The notes under the pieces are model-generated. The model saw only the letters and a program-made list of their open reading frames with translations, had not been told where the DNA came from and ran no database searches. Of a stretch of DNA of 64,000 bases, positions 1-13,169 are shown piece after piece. Source of the DNA: Icerya purchasi (lineage: Eukaryota; Arthropoda; Insecta; Hemiptera; Monophlebidae). The stretch is from contig CM077115.1 in the NCBI GenBank assembly GCA_039619475.1, positions 134,490,172 to 134,554,171 of the forward strand, in the 5' to 3' direction. Position 1 is the stretch's first letter; each line of letters starts with the position of its first letter. The position numbers were made by a program, and so were the translations under genes.

Positions 1-1
1 A

Positions 2-355
2 TCCGATACTGTTCTGACATTAATAAAGTATAATAACGCACTGGGTGATAAATATAATTTGAGTTATTCTCCGTTTAATAAAGTCTCCGACCCGAAAACT
101 GACGTTATTGTCGTTCGTATTCCGCTTCCTAGAAGATCGCTAATAGTATTATCGGACGAAGCACGTTATATGTGGGAACATTTTATCATGCGACGTGATA
201 TCGAAGAACGTCGAATAAGTATCGCTTATAGAGAATTTGCGAACCCTTACCTACCCGGTGGAAATAATTATAAAGAAGTCGAGCCGTTTTATTTAATGTT
301 AAAAAAAACGTACGATTGTTACCACGAACGTGATTCAACGGATGATTTAAAATAA
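2..355 (+). CDS. ALKBH4-like 2-oxoglutarate/Fe(II) dioxygenase, C-terminal part
   Basis: The open frame enters from outside the window and ends at TAA 353-355, giving about 117 residues. It contains IPLPRRSLIVLSDEARYMWE followed by RRISIAYREF. This matches the C-terminal half of the AlkB double-stranded beta-helix, where the R-x5-R arrangement (RRISIAYR) contacts 2-oxoglutarate. The PRRSL...LS-EAR-W-H pattern is what I recall of the ALKBH4 branch, a demethylase acting on proteins and possibly nucleic acid. The HxD iron ligands lie upstream, outside the window. An ATG-less start at 59 is not the true start, because the frame is open to base 2 and reads sensibly (SDTVLTL). This is the only host gene recognised here. 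Assignment to AlkB is firm; assignment to ALKBH4 rather than a sister paralogue is likely but not proved. Confidence 0.72.
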   Translation, partial: SDTVLTLIKYNNALGDKYNLSYSPFNKVSDPKTDVIVVRIPLPRRSLIVLSDEARYMWEHFIMRRDIEERRISIAYREFANPYLPGGNNYKEVEPFYLMLKKTYDCYHERDSTDDLK

Positions 356-3300
356 AACATTTCTTAATATGTGCGATTATTAAATGAGAAATTTAGTCCG
401 GCTAAATGGAAATCTGTCATGATCTACGGGGCTAATTTATTTTTTGCGCAAGATTTTATACGTTTCAAATAATTTTAACTCTTCGTCGAACGCGATATAT
501 AGATGAACACGAACGGACACAATGCATCGGGTAGATACGGATTCATTACTATCCAAAGAATTTATTGTTAAAATAATTACAATTAAACTTTTAATATTAT
601 GCGCAAACTCATTTGTAATTGTAAAACAATTAACATTAGTGTAACGAGTTATAAACATTTCTGACATACCATTACACAGCGAGACGCCTTTTTTGTCTAC
701 ACTTCTGCAATTTTAATGGGACTTCTTTTTGTTTGTCTTCGAAACTGTGACTTCATTTCCTTATTCATCGAATAAAAATGAAATTCTGCAGAATCTTTTA
801 AGAAATATTTGGGTACCCACTAATTTACTATTTCTGATTTGTAACTGACTGAAGAATAACTTCCTGGATAATTATTTAATCGTTCTTTTTCTAAATTATA
901 CTGATTTTTCAGGATGGTCGCCCAACCGGGAATTTTGTCATAAAACCGGGAAAAAAGTAAAAACAGTCGAAAACGATATTTTTAATAAAAAAAAAAAATC
1001 ATTCGAAACGTTAAAAAGTGAATAAACTTTTTAATGTACTTTACTTTAAATAAAAATTACGAAGTTCTGTTTTATTCGTATAAAATACGCTGCGACGGTC
1101 AAATATTATCAATAGTAACAAAAAAATTCCGTTCTTCTTTTTTCTAGTAATAAGGAAATCGGGAGGATTTGGACCAGGAAACTGAGAATTTAAAAATTAT
1201 ATTTGAATGGCCACATGCTTTTGGTATTAATTTCAACTATGTTTCGTATAAAGTAAGAAATAATCATTGGCCATCAATGAGTGTTATTTACGTAGAACGT
1301 AGTTTTTTATTACATCCACTTTGATTATGAAGAATAAACATCCAAGTTTGAACAGTTTATTCATTCCGATCGAGTCATCAAAATACAAATTGAAAACGAT
1401 TAAAACACTTCTTTTTTTTTCTTTTTTTGGACATATACGATGCAATCGTTGTTTTCTCTCGAGGAGATGCTTGAATTTAACAATCTATTTTTAATATTTA
1501 ATAATTAAATTGACAATTTTATATTTCATTTTTTTCTAAAGTACCCACGAATGATAATTTCTCACGAGATTTAAATCTGTGAACGAAATATCTGCTGTAA
1601 TACTTGGTTTGCTTTTCAGTATAGACCTAACTAATATTTATAACACCCGACGACTTATTACTAAAAAGTTATGGTGCATTTGGTGCTTCCTTAACAATAG
1701 ACTCTAAAATGTTTCCAATGAGGAGACATTTGATTTTGAAATATTTGCGAAATTTGTGGGGTTCTTGGATAGTGAAATAAATCGGTGCTGAATTTATGTT
1801 AAAAATAATATATAAATGCAAAAAAAATAATATTTTTTTATAAATTTGCCGTTATCTATATTTGAAAACAATTGTTGTATATCGACTATAATTAAAGAGA
1901 AATATTTTAAGAAAATTAATTTTTTTTCAATTCTAGTATTTTAATAAATATGAATGGAACTAATTTTAGCTTTTAGCGCGATTTCTTCAAGCGAATTTAA
2001 ATTAAAAAGCTGACAACTTCACTATCGTAAATAATCATCATGATCCCCATAAATTTTAGGAATATTTCGAAGCGAAACGGCTCCTCACTAGAAACTTTTA
2101 GATGCTTCTTACTTTCCTACGTAGTAAACCTTCATATATTACCAATTTTGAATCAATACAGCGTACATTTTTACTCCATATCTGCAGATTTAGAAGGAAT
2201 ATATTGTTTATTTGCAATTTTTTCGCGAAAACACTCATGTTATTTATCTACCGTTACATTTTCAGCAAATGGGTAACACGGTACTAAAAGTTGTTAAAAA
2301 ATTTTAAGAACACACTCCTAACGAAGCTAAGCTGATAAATTTTAATGCCATCGTGACGCGTTGATTTATTATCAAATTGTAAACGTCAAATAAATCGTTT
2401 TGAATTCATTGTTGGTCGAAAAGTTTTCATACTCCATCACTGTTGTCCCAACTTTGTTAGTTGCGGCAAAATATTCAAGTTCGATATAGAAAATCGATAA
2501 ATACTTTTAATCCTATCCTTTCGCATCTCTTTCGCGGGAATAATTTTTCTTTATCAATCAATCTGTTTCTATAAAGTATCTTATAATATTTCATTACTAA
2601 GTAAATAACTGTTTCACTTACCTCCATAACTTACTCCAAGCAGAAGCCTAAGGAGATTCTAATTTCTAATTCTGGCATTTTGAGTAGGTTTTATTTTCTA
2701 CCACTTAATTTTTTTTTATTCTTTTCAAAATAAAGGTTAAATTTTTCTTCAACTTCGTCAGTATAACACGTTTTTGCATTTTTTGAAAACGTCTTTGGCT
2801 TCACTATAAATGTCTGATCTCTAAATCACTGTGTCACTAAGCATTTTTGTCTAGTAATTTACGAACGATTTCTGCGTGATATTCGTTTTGCATAAAAAAC
2901 TTTTTTGTACCAATTATAATTTTTACTAAAAAAAATTAACCAGAATTAATATACAATATTTTGGAACCAACTACGCAAAAACAGCACAATAATAATCTGG
3001 AAATAAGATAAAATTAAAAAAGAAAATATTTTTGTACACAGCATGGAAAAAATTTAGGGAAACAGTTGCAATGCCTAGTTGATAAAATGTTAACGCACGT
3101 TTTAGCGAATAGTTATTACAAAGTTTAAAAAAGAAAATAGGAAACATTATATGTCACATTCATTTCCATCAATAGCTGTAGATCAGAAATGTAACGTGTG
3201 TATCTGCCAGGTGCATGATGTCCGTTGAAAGGTTAAACAGAGTTAAGAACTGTGTATTTCGTAGAATACTTCGAATTTATATTTTCATGTAAAAATGTGA

Positions 3301-3870
3301 ATTTTTTAGTTTCCGAAATTGCTCTATTTTTAAATTGAGTTCCTATTATTTACTGTTTCTTTAGTTAAAACGTAATTATTTTGATATCTTTATTTTTTCG
3401 TATCGCTCGATGTCAAACGTCATGACTATCTATTTGAACATTCTAATTGTACAGATCTAGTGCTCATGGCAATTGTTATATTCAACATTAATATAAACGC
3501 AAGACTACTCTCGGAATCGCTTATCATCACGCTACAAATGCAGCTCCAAGTGTGTTTGTCTTGTATATTAACCAATGCGCATATGTTAGTATACGAGATG
3601 GTTTGCCATTGCTTCCTACTACATAACTATTAGCGGTTAATTTTTTTTTTTTTTTGTAATTTCTATCGCCGCTCTGAATCAAACAGAAAACTTCCGTAAC
3701 GGAAACCAAATTGCAACTAGGCTATCCCGAATTTTCTCTTACAATTGAACAGTTCTTTGGCATACACGAATATATTGTTTTTCAAATTAGTTATGTACTA
3801 ATATGCTATAAATTTTGTTGTATAAATGTAATACAGTTTGCATTTTGATTTATGTATGTATAATTTAATA
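356..3870. other. AT-rich non-coding stretch downstream of the ALKBH4-like gene
   Basis: No open frame here resembles a protein. The stretch holds many A and T homopolymers. I see no repeat array, RNA gene or convincing exon. The ALKBH4-like 3' UTR presumably lies at its left end; no poly(A) signal could be singled out among many AT-rich candidates. Confidence 0.5.
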
Positions 3871-4044
3871 TTTTCAGTTTGACGTTACCATTCTTATGGG
3901 AGTTTCATTAAATCTCTAGCGCAGAAACGGGACACCATACACGCTCCACGTTCAAATCTACGAATTATTCCCTCATCTTTTAGCTACAAAATGACACAAA
4001 CTACACTTCAATATCTATTTTTGTATTGCAGATATTTAGTACAT

Positions 4045-4150
4045 CGAAATCACCATTAAAAAAACGCGTTTTACAAAAAGAAAGCTTTATCTTCAATCGA
4101 AATCACCATTAAAAAAACGCGTTTTACAAAAAGAAAGCTTTATCTTCAAT
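4045..4150 (+). repeat. Exact 53-bp tandem duplication
   Basis: Positions 4045-4097 and 4098-4150 are identical 53-base units beginning CGAAATCACCATT and ending CTTTATCTTCAAT. They lie in the 3' end of the transposase pseudogene. The perfect identity against a decayed background points to a recent slippage or assembly event. Confidence 0.9.
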
Positions 4151-5329
4151 TCTAATACAAAATCGAAACAGAAACGTGACACATAATGAAAAAAATTATT
4201 AATGAATATAACATTCGACACCTGATCTCCATCTACCTCCATACATAAATCAAAACTTTCGATCGCAGTTGCAATAGCTTTTCGACACATTTCAGGAGTA
4301 ATTGTACCGGCTACTGGTGCGATTTTATTGCGCAGATGACGCAGATCTCTAATTTTTGCGGCATACACGCGTTCTTTCAGCACTCTCCACGGTCAGATTT
4401 TACCCTGGCCAAGAAATAGGGCCCACGCAACCGATCCAACGTTTACCAAAATATGTTTATCGAGGATCCTTCGTACCGCTGAAGTGTAATGGCGCGGGGC
4501 TCCATCCTGTAAGAAATAACCGTTTTGTCGTAAATACAATGATAAGTTGTCGATGAAAAAATCTTGTAGCGTGTTCAGATATCGCTCTCCGTTGACAGTA
4601 GCAGCTTATTGGAAATATGGAACAACCAAACCATCTGGAATTACTTACGGCGCACCAAACGTTTACTTTGGGTGAATCTCTAACGTGTTCTCGAATTACG
4701 ATTGGTTTACTTGCTCCCCAAATGATACAGTTTCTTCGATGATTAGCATTCTCGCTGACGTGAAATGTAGCCTCATCACTAAATACCAGCTTATCCTTGA
4801 ATTTAAGATTGAACAACGACATGTGGCATACAAAACACTGACGTCGATTTTACAGCGTTCTTTTTCCTAAGGAAGTAACGCTTGATGGCATTGAATTTTA
4901 TACGGTTTTAAACCAACTTCTTTTTTGAAATAATGTGCTGACATGTTGATATGGAAATGTTCAACTAATTTTTCAAATGGAATTTTCATTGTTTTCAGTT
5001 AATGCATTTCTCACCGCAACGATATTACGTTCAATACGAGCAATTCATTTTCGACCTGACATTCCGACAATGTTTGTAAGTGAGCCGGTTTCATTTCACT
5101 TAGCGAATATTCGTCTTATTGTTAAACAGCTTGGAGGATCTTTATTAAAATATTTGTGAAAACATTCGCGTACCTGAGTTGGTCTTTTGAGAATGTACAT
5201 GTGCGACGCGGTGAATAATCGGCTTTCTTCTAGCAAGTATCTCTCAGCTCCTCCGAACTTATACTTTCTATTCTTGAAATTTTTCATTTTCTTCTTGTAG
5301 TATCTTGTGTGCATAAATTTCCAATTCAT
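4093..5329 (-). pseudogene. Tc1/mariner-family DDE transposase pseudogene
   Basis: Three minus-strand pieces make up one transposase. The N-terminal piece (5329-5096) has a helix-turn-helix-like region ending in RPTQVRECFHKYF. The middle piece (4822-4457) has LVFSDEATFHVSENANHRRN and EHVRDSPKVNVWCAVS, the region around the second catalytic Asp of the DDE_3 fold. The C-terminal piece (4383-4093) begins KERVYAAKIRDLRHLRNKI. Stops and frame changes separate the pieces. The enzyme would cut and paste DNA at TA sites; this copy cannot. The terminal repeats around it support the call. Confidence 0.75.
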
Positions 5330-5756
5330 AAATTAAATGTAGACTTCGAGTAGTAAAATATTCAACAAAAAAAGAACTCAAAACAACGAAATAGCGAATC
5401 GAAAATTATCAGTTTACAGATAGCGAAGACGTATCACAGTGAAAAATTAACTGGTTACAGTCGTCACAAATGGAAGGTTAAAATAGCAGTGTAATCCAAA
5501 ACTATTCGAACAGAAATGTGTAGTCCAACTTAAGGAAAAACCGACCTCACTCTACCGCACAAAAAAACTGGATCCATCGCTCTTTTCGTTACCCACACTC
5601 AAACTACACGAAACCGTTCAAGATGCAATTTGCGTCATTTTGTAGCTAAAAGATGGGCGAATTAGACCTGGGGCGTACAATGCCTCGTTTCTGAGCCAGA
5701 GATGATTTAGTGGAAATCCCTGTAAAAATGGTAACATCAAACTGAAACACCGTGTA

Positions 5757-7899
5757 CGTTAATTCTGCAATATTTCTGCAATATAATACTGATTTGTTTT
5801 ATATTTCAAATACCGAATTTAAACTATTTGTTATTGTAGTTATATATTGGAGAAAACTAAAAAGTTACATTTGCTCTTTAATGATAACTATATATAATCA
5901 TTATGCAAAAATATTACTTGTATTTATTTCTTTTTAAATAGTTTCATTCAAACAGAAAGTTAAATATTCCATATGTCACGTTGAATTTTTAAAAATAAAT
6001 TGCATGTCAACGTTTCAATTTTATTTCTAAATAACCTACGACACTAATTGTCACATATATAATTATACATACCAATCAATGTAATTTATTTTTATTTAAT
6101 ATAAAAATTTTTCACTTGTGTATTTATATTGAAAATTCGTTTGTAAATTTATTTGATTTTTTTTTTTTATATATATATTAAAATTTTCTCCGATAAAAAG
6201 AATTATTAATTCACGTCGGCGTTAAAAAACTGTTGTCTTTTTCTTATTATCAAAACTTTAACGTAGTCTAAAATCGTATGAAAAATAGTTTTTTTTTTCT
6301 TTTTTTTTTTTCTGAACGTAATTTATTAAGCTCCCATTTATTATATAGTACACTGCAGGGAAAAAATCACTAACGCGGCGGGAAATAACAAAATAGGTAT
6401 TTTTAAACATTCATAATTGTTCATTCTAATTCCACAAGTACCATTTATCTAGATTAAAAAAATTATATAATTAATGAAGAAATATTTAAATAGTTTTAAT
6501 TATGATAAAAAATAGAATCTTTTGAATTATTATATATTAATCATCGTGTCATTATTTTTTCAAACAATCGTAAATTCTGTAACTAATATTCGTAATATTA
6601 TACGTGTTTTATCGTTATAAGCAGTTTCTACGATAGCTTTTAAACATCGTTTTGCCATTTTTCTATTAAAAAACCGTTTTATTTTCTTGCTGAAATTGAA
6701 CTAATATTTAACTCGTATAGACGACTGTGCATTGTACTGAATTCAGAGCTATATGAATTCAGGGAACATATTTTGTCGTATTTTAAGAAATTCTTTTAGT
6801 CTATTCTTTCTTCCTTTGCAGATTTTTAATTTTAGATGTTTATTTCGATAACTTTTCGGTTATCGTATTCTTTTAAAACATATGTATGTTTGTATTTTGA
6901 ACGTTGTTCTTTACAGAAATATTTACTACTGAACCCAATAAGCAACTATGTTCATCGATTATTTTTCTCTTCATACATATTAAATACCTATATATGTATA
7001 TTTTTTGTAATAGTTGTTAAAAATTGAAAACAATCCGAATGAAAAAATAGACACATCGGTGGGGCACAAAGCTGTTATAGGTAAATTAGAGAGTTCGCCA
7101 GTTTTATTGGTGTGGGTACTAAAGCAACATCGTAAAGTGAAAATAATTGACGTTTTAATTTTTTGTGTCGTAAAAAGTGCAATTTCAAATTTGCCATTTT
7201 TCTTGAGAAAGTTTATAAACTTTTATATATTTAATCGTTACTTAAATTGATATTAAAATTAATTATTTTCACATCCGACTACTGCAAATAACATTTTATC
7301 GACTGTGAAATTTTTTGTTTAAATTTGCTTTTACAACATGCAAATTTATTTTTTGTTTATTTCTAAAAGTAACTTTAATGTGGTACATAATAAGGTTCTT
7401 CTTTTTAAAGGATTAATCTCTAAAAAAGTAATTAACTTCAACGTGCCGATACTTTTCTTAAGCTTACGCTGGGTAATATGATTTATAAACCCCGGAATGA
7501 ATATATAACTCTGAAAACTGTCGTGTTTTCGTCGATGCCTTTTGTAAATTACTGTCGAATATCAAATAGTGATGTCCGACTTTTTTATGATTTTGAAAAA
7601 AAAGCTCGTTATATGATTTTGAATTGCTGATAATGGAACAAGAAAGTATAGTACGAATAAGTCGAATACAGGAAATTCATAAATAAACCAACACTGTTCT
7701 ATATTGGTTTTACAGTATTTTTAGAAATTTCATCCAGTAGAGTGTCAAAATAATCACAATATGAAAATTATGAATTTAATTGCATTCATTTAGGTTAATT
7801 TTATTGTCTATTATCATCGATTGTAAAATAGTGATTATACATTATTTGTCTAGCGTTTGTTATGGCTTTATGTAAAATTTAATCATTGTTCTAAACTAT
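5757..7899. other. AT-rich non-coding stretch
   Basis: I see no gene, repeat pair or element ends here. Short open frames are hydrophobic and AT-driven, as expected by chance at this base composition. Confidence 0.5.
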
Positions 7900-8480
7900 T
7901 AAGCACTCCCTGAAGTAGAGTGTTATTAATCTCCGCTCCACTTCAGCAAGTATTGGTTAAACTCGTATTCCTCCTCATTCTCAAATCCGGATTCCTTCTA
8001 TTTCTTTATCCAGCCTAATCTACCGTCTTATCCATGGTTTTTCAATTTTCTCTCCATGCGGCGTTTAACTCTCTGCAACCTGTCGCCTACGTTTTGGGCA
8101 CAGTTTGCTTCCTGCTTCCTTATTTCGCTTCTCTCCTCTGTTCCCTACACTCTTCCTCTCACAACTTTATAGGTAATGCTAATCACATTTTGTTTGAGTA
8201 CACCTGTATCGCTTCTGAACGTTCTTCGTTTTACTCTTCTCTTCTGTCAATTTGTCTTCCAACTCCGTATTGTGCATCTTTTATTCTCTCCTTGCCATCA
8301 CCCTCGGTCATTCCAGCACTTGAGTCTTTCCTATCCTCCATATCTGATAGCATAAACATTTCATTCCGCTTCTCATCCTTTTCTCTTTTCGTGGGTCAAT
8401 GTTTTTTTTGTTTTTTGACAAACTCAACAAAAAAAAAAAGAAAAGTAGGATGTTTCCGATAATATTTTTTATATTTTGCG
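7900..8480 (+). repeat. Pyrimidine-rich island, possible non-LTR retrotransposon fragment
   Basis: The strand shifts to a C/T-rich, A-poor composition and carries an open frame of 142 codons at 8034-8462. The island ends in an A-rich tract (AACAAAAAAAAAAAGAAAAG). The predicted residues are Ser/Leu/Phe-rich and match nothing I recognise. The same strand-biased composition is seen around 14.4-15.7 kb, where an endonuclease remnant is visible. Retrotransposon origin is an inference from composition only. Confidence 0.25.
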
Positions 8481-11284
8481 CTCCTAAAAATTTATAAAAA
8501 AAAACAAAAAACAAAACTAATTTGTATATTTCGTAGCAAAAATTAATCAAAGAAGTTTAAATTTTTGTGGTTCATTTTGTATTAACCAATCGTCTATTTT
8601 TGGTACAGACCACGTCCAAATTATTTACAGCTTTCGAATAGCATTTTGCTCTGATGCTGAATAGAGTAATGCTGTGCGAAACGTTAGCTATGGATAATTT
8701 AGACTTGATGCGAATGGATAATTAAATACGTTTAAATAATATTCAAAATATTTATAGCATAAATATAAATATTAAAAAGAATCTAAATCCAGATTGATAC
8801 AAATAACTTGCTGTAAATGGAGTAAAAACGGTTAATACGTTTTACTAATTTTCAGATAAAAATTTAAAGACCAATATCGAAATTATTCCAAAATTTTATA
8901 TTCAAAACATAATTTAAAATTACGTTAATTCGGAAATCGATTAATTTTTCTTCAAATGACTTTGATTTAATATTAAAATTATCCATAATTTCTTTAACTG
9001 CATTATTTATAATTAGCTTCTGGTATAATGTTATCAACTATTTTACGACTTTAAGTATACCCTAATGTTACGAACTTTACAATTCAATTTAAATATTTTT
9101 AATTTTTCCAAATTCATATTAAATAATTTCCAAAAAACATTTCTTTAAATTCATTTTTAAAAAACTGTCATTTTCTTAATAACCTTTTTTTTTTTTTACA
9201 GCAGGAGTAGAAGATTGCAAAAAAAATTGAGAATTATTACTTTAATAAATCAATAACTTACGAAACAATTTAATTTATAATCATTCAGTTTATTATAAAT
9301 TAAAAATAAAATTTTAAAAATAATTCATGCATTTAACGAAATAATGGAAAAAATCTTTTAAATTGATAAAGTAATTGACAAAATAAATTTAACGGTGTTA
9401 TTATTTATGTATATGTAAATGGTAAAAAACCAAAAGAAAAATACAACTAGGTAGAACGTGTTTAAAAATATGAAATATTAAGAAAACCTTTATTGGGTTT
9501 GTGATAAATCTGAAATATTAAATTTATAGGTAGAAGATGAAAAATAATAAACAGTAGACCCTTAACCAGACTCACAACTAGAATTAACTTCCGGGAGAGG
9601 TCGGTGTACTGGATCGCAGAGGGCATGATCCTGCAAATAGTTTTTCGCAATTAAAAAAAGTTGAAAAACGTGACAACACTACGAATTTTATTGTACTACT
9701 CATTTTATTCAAATTCAAATTATATGTATTTTATAAAAGAATGACCAACGTGCGCGAGCTGTGGTTAAACAAATACGTGTACGAAAAGAAAATGAAAATG
9801 CGTATACAACGAAGTACATAGTAAATGCAATATAAAAAATAGACAAAATAAAAATAAAATAATGCGCTCGCAGCAAAATAAGACGAATTATTCATTAAGG
9901 TAAATTATAATTAAAACGAAATCAATAAATGCCGAAAATAAAACAAAACATTTATACATATAAACCATAAATAAGTATATATATATATATATATATATGC
10001 CTTCTTACTATCATCACTCATTCAATCATTCATTCGCTTACCCACAAACGGGCCCACAACCCACACACGTTTGCATCTACATACATGTAAACAAACGGAC
10101 AGGTACAACATACATTCGCACATTTATACATATATACCTAGACAGCGATATCCCCACCCATGCACGAATAAACAGAGCAAACAAATGTACAATACAAAAT
10201 CTCTTCACAGTTTTGTTTCATTGATGGCTAAAAAAAAATAAATAAATAAATAAGAAAAAAAAAAAGAAATTCAAATAAACATTAAAACTAAATAAGATCG
10301 TTAATATAATCAAAAAAAAATTTACGCCTTTCCTTATAGTTAGTTAAGTGAACTTTTATATGTTTAGGTGGTTTTATTATATCATTTTGAACCCATATAA
10401 AAGGCTTGGATTCTAATACGATACTTATTTACACGCGGCACTCTAGCCTCCGTAGTGTTTGCATTTCTTGTTATATTACATAATCTAACAATTTACTATT
10501 CGTATAAATAATTTTAAATGTCGCACTCACAAAGGTTCATTTATTTTTTATAAGAACGAAAAATTAAAAATCCACCCACTTCCAAAATAAATAGTATACG
10601 AAAGTAGATCTTCAAATTTTTCGTAATATTTTGTCTTTAATTCTATACTGTATAATTATTTATTTTTTTTTTTGGTTTTTTCTATAAACCATTCTGAAAA
10701 AAATTCGGGTGGTATTTAAATCCCGTTGTCTTCCTTCTTATCTACGGGCGTACTCTCAACATTCACGAAACGAAATACAACGACCAATTCCAGTTCATGG
10801 CACTTAGTCATCTATAAAATGGCAAATACTGAAGAAGCAATTCTATGAAGAATAAAAATGTAAACTAACTTTCCATAATATTACTCAAAAGTACAAGAGT
10901 TCGATATTTATTCCGCGTGAAGTGTAAGCTGAGGAGCAAATTTCTTATAGTAAAATGTGAAATTATAAAAAGACAGTTAGGAGGATATTTTGTTCATTTA
11001 CAATCTCAGTAGTTAGTCTACATCTCTGCGCTATTCAAATAGTTATGTAAGCCTTTACCAGAGTAATACTTGTAAAAGTGTTACATTTTTTACTACATTA
11101 ATAGCGCATACCTATCCTTTTTTTTTTATACATATCGACGCATATTTGATGATAATACATCTGGCTATAAGAAACCAAATTTATTTAAAATTCGCAATGA
11201 ATAATGCGTTTTTTTGTTATATCAAAATAACCCGTTCGTGAAGTAAATTTTGCAGTGTGTTTTTAACGAACATTAAAAATCTAT
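8481..11284. other. AT-rich non-coding stretch with an (AT)n tract
   Basis: No gene was found. A TA dinucleotide run of about 20 bases lies at 9979-9999. An open frame at 9997-10224 reads as low-complexity His/Thr/Tyr and is not convincing. Confidence 0.5.
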
Positions 11285-12138
11285 TGTAATGTGACCATTA
11301 CATTTAAAGAGAATTAAAATAAATATATATATAAATAAATTTAATAAAGTACCAAGAACAAATGGTGTGAGTGTAAGTGTGCGCATGTGTGGGAACCTGT
11401 TGCTGGCTGGGGAGCGATGGATTGTGAAATCAAGTGAGGGAATAAATGCACGCGATGATCAGTAAAAAAAAGAAGAGATGATTGGCTGGTCTGCGACGGG
11501 GAGGAGACCGGTTCGGAAGAAATGAAGATCAAAAAATGCCGAAAAGAAAGGAGAAAAGCAGGCGAGAGAGTTCCAGTTTAGTTCCTTGCTTGCCGAGAGC
11601 GAAGTTAAGTCGCGAGTTGGTTTCGGTTAAAAGAAAAGAAAAAAGGTCAGCGAGACCACGTGTCGTGTTGTCGAGAAATTAACGGTCCGAAGTAAATTTG
11701 CACGAAAGAAATTTCGATCCGGAAAGGTCCAAGACCCGATCGGTGGGAAATATTTAATGAAACTGTTCGACTTCGCAATTAAACAACAAGTTTCCTTATC
11801 GTCGTCGGAAAGAGCCTCCATCGTGTGTCGGTCCGTCAAAGAAGTATCTACCGGTCCCGGAGTAACCCAGCCAGAGTGATACGTACCATAATATATATTT
11901 TTCTAATTGTATATCCGTGTATATTTATATCTTTATCTATCCGGTGTTTTTCTAGGTCGACCTGTATCGAAATTTCTTTGTAAAGTTAAACCAAATAAAC
12001 AAATATTTTTATCAAATATTGGAAAGGTTCTAATAAAAGTCAACCTTAAATTTAAAAAATCATAATTCCGCGAATCTGAAACCGCGGTGGCATCCCTGAG
12101 GGTATATAAAAATAACTAAAACCAATCGTAACGCTTCA
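11285..12138 (+). mobile_element. Solo LTR of the Ty3-type family, plus orientation
   Basis: The sequence starts TGTAATGTGACCATTACA and ends CTTCA, and is flanked by the 4-bp direct repeat CTAT (11281-11284 and 12139-12142). The start, the GTGAGTGTAAGTGTG stretch, a later GGTGTTTTTCTAGGTCGACC stretch and a terminal GGCATCCCTGAGG all correspond in order to the LTRs at 50969-51746 and 56410-57233 read on the minus strand. No internal retrotransposon sequence adjoins it, so it is a solo LTR left by recombination between the two ends of a full copy. It is about 854 bp. Confidence 0.85.
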
Positions 12139-12142
12139 CTAT

Positions 12143-12731
12143 GCAGTCGAACAAATTTTTTCATAATTTTAAAATATTTCTCAAGTACGATATATATTAT
12201 ATAATATCAATTTTCAAAGTACTTTAATTGGCAACTTAAAAAACGAAATTTAACATTATCTTAAATATAATCTAATTTATCCGCCAATTTTTCGTCAGTG
12301 TACAGACTACCACCATTTGCTTTAAAATTGTGATATGAATTTATAATATTTTTTTTCACCTCCTATTTAACCTGATCCCATAATGATTTCTGGTCTCGCA
12401 ATTGTTTCGCCAATTTCCATGATAACATTATGCCCACTATCTATAAATTTAAAAATTACAAATATTTAATCATACGATGGAACAGCCTACTAATCTACCT
12501 GACGATAATCATATAGCATAAATATTACATCGAATTTCATATTAAATAAAGGCAAAATGGATAATAATGTATTTTATATATCGTTACAATGCAGCGATCT
12601 AAACGTAATCAGTACCTGTATTAAAACGAAAACGATAACTGTTCCGCTAGATAACAGTCCACTTTAACTTCTACACACTGGTCGTGTTCGTATATTGCAC
12701 AGCAATTCTCTGACAGTCTTAGAATGTGTTT
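12143..12731. other. Non-coding spacer
   Basis: No gene or repeat was identified between the solo LTR and the MITE. Confidence 0.45.
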
Positions 12732-12739
12732 ATTACGGC

Positions 12740-13161
12740 CATTGGAGCACTCAAGGGGGGTGCCCCATTGCTCCCCCCAAAAAATCTTCGAAATCTTAAT
12801 TTCGTTTTGTAATGTTTTGTTTTACTTAATTTTTTTTTTTAAGAACATACCTATTTACTTTTTACTTCTATTAAAAGTATAATGTTATATACTTTTAGCT
12901 AATTTTGTTAAAATAAAATTCGTGTACTTATCTAATTTGCGCTTATTACAAACATAATGTTAGGCGTTTCCATTATTATTATTTTTTTTTTGTAATTTTT
13001 TTAATAATAATATTCGTTAATTTTGTACTTTTTTTTTTTTTTTTATTTTTATTTACAAACCACGGAAATAGATAGGTACTTAGTCGAGATACCGAGTTAC
13101 CACCAGAACTCATCTTCTAAATTCTAGCCCTGAGCAAAAAAAAATCCTGAGTGCGCCTTTG
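12740..13161. mobile_element. hAT-type MITE with 8-bp target duplication ATTACGGC
   Basis: Exact 8-bp direct repeats ATTACGGC lie at 12732-12739 and 13162-13169. Inside them the left end CATTGGAGCACTCAAGG and the reverse complement of the right end CAAAGGCGCACTCAGGA form imperfect terminal inverted repeats. The 422-bp interior has no coding capacity and is T-rich. The 8-bp duplication is the hallmark of hAT-superfamily integration. Confidence 0.8.
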
Positions 13162-13169
13162 ATTACGGC

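Larger units (their letters stand above)
3871..5756 (-). mobile_element. Degenerate Tc1/mariner-like DNA transposon with about 70-bp terminal inverted repeats
   Basis: The left end (from about 3871, TTTTCAGTTTGACGTTACC) and the reverse complement of the right end (to about 5756, GTTTCAGTTTGATGTTACC) match over roughly 70 bases, including a shared AGAAACG core. The outermost bases are clear only on the right (CACGGTGTTTCAG). On the left they are eroded, so no TA duplication can be confirmed. Between the ends is a broken DDE transposase on the minus strand. The element is about 1.9 kb. Confidence 0.75.
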
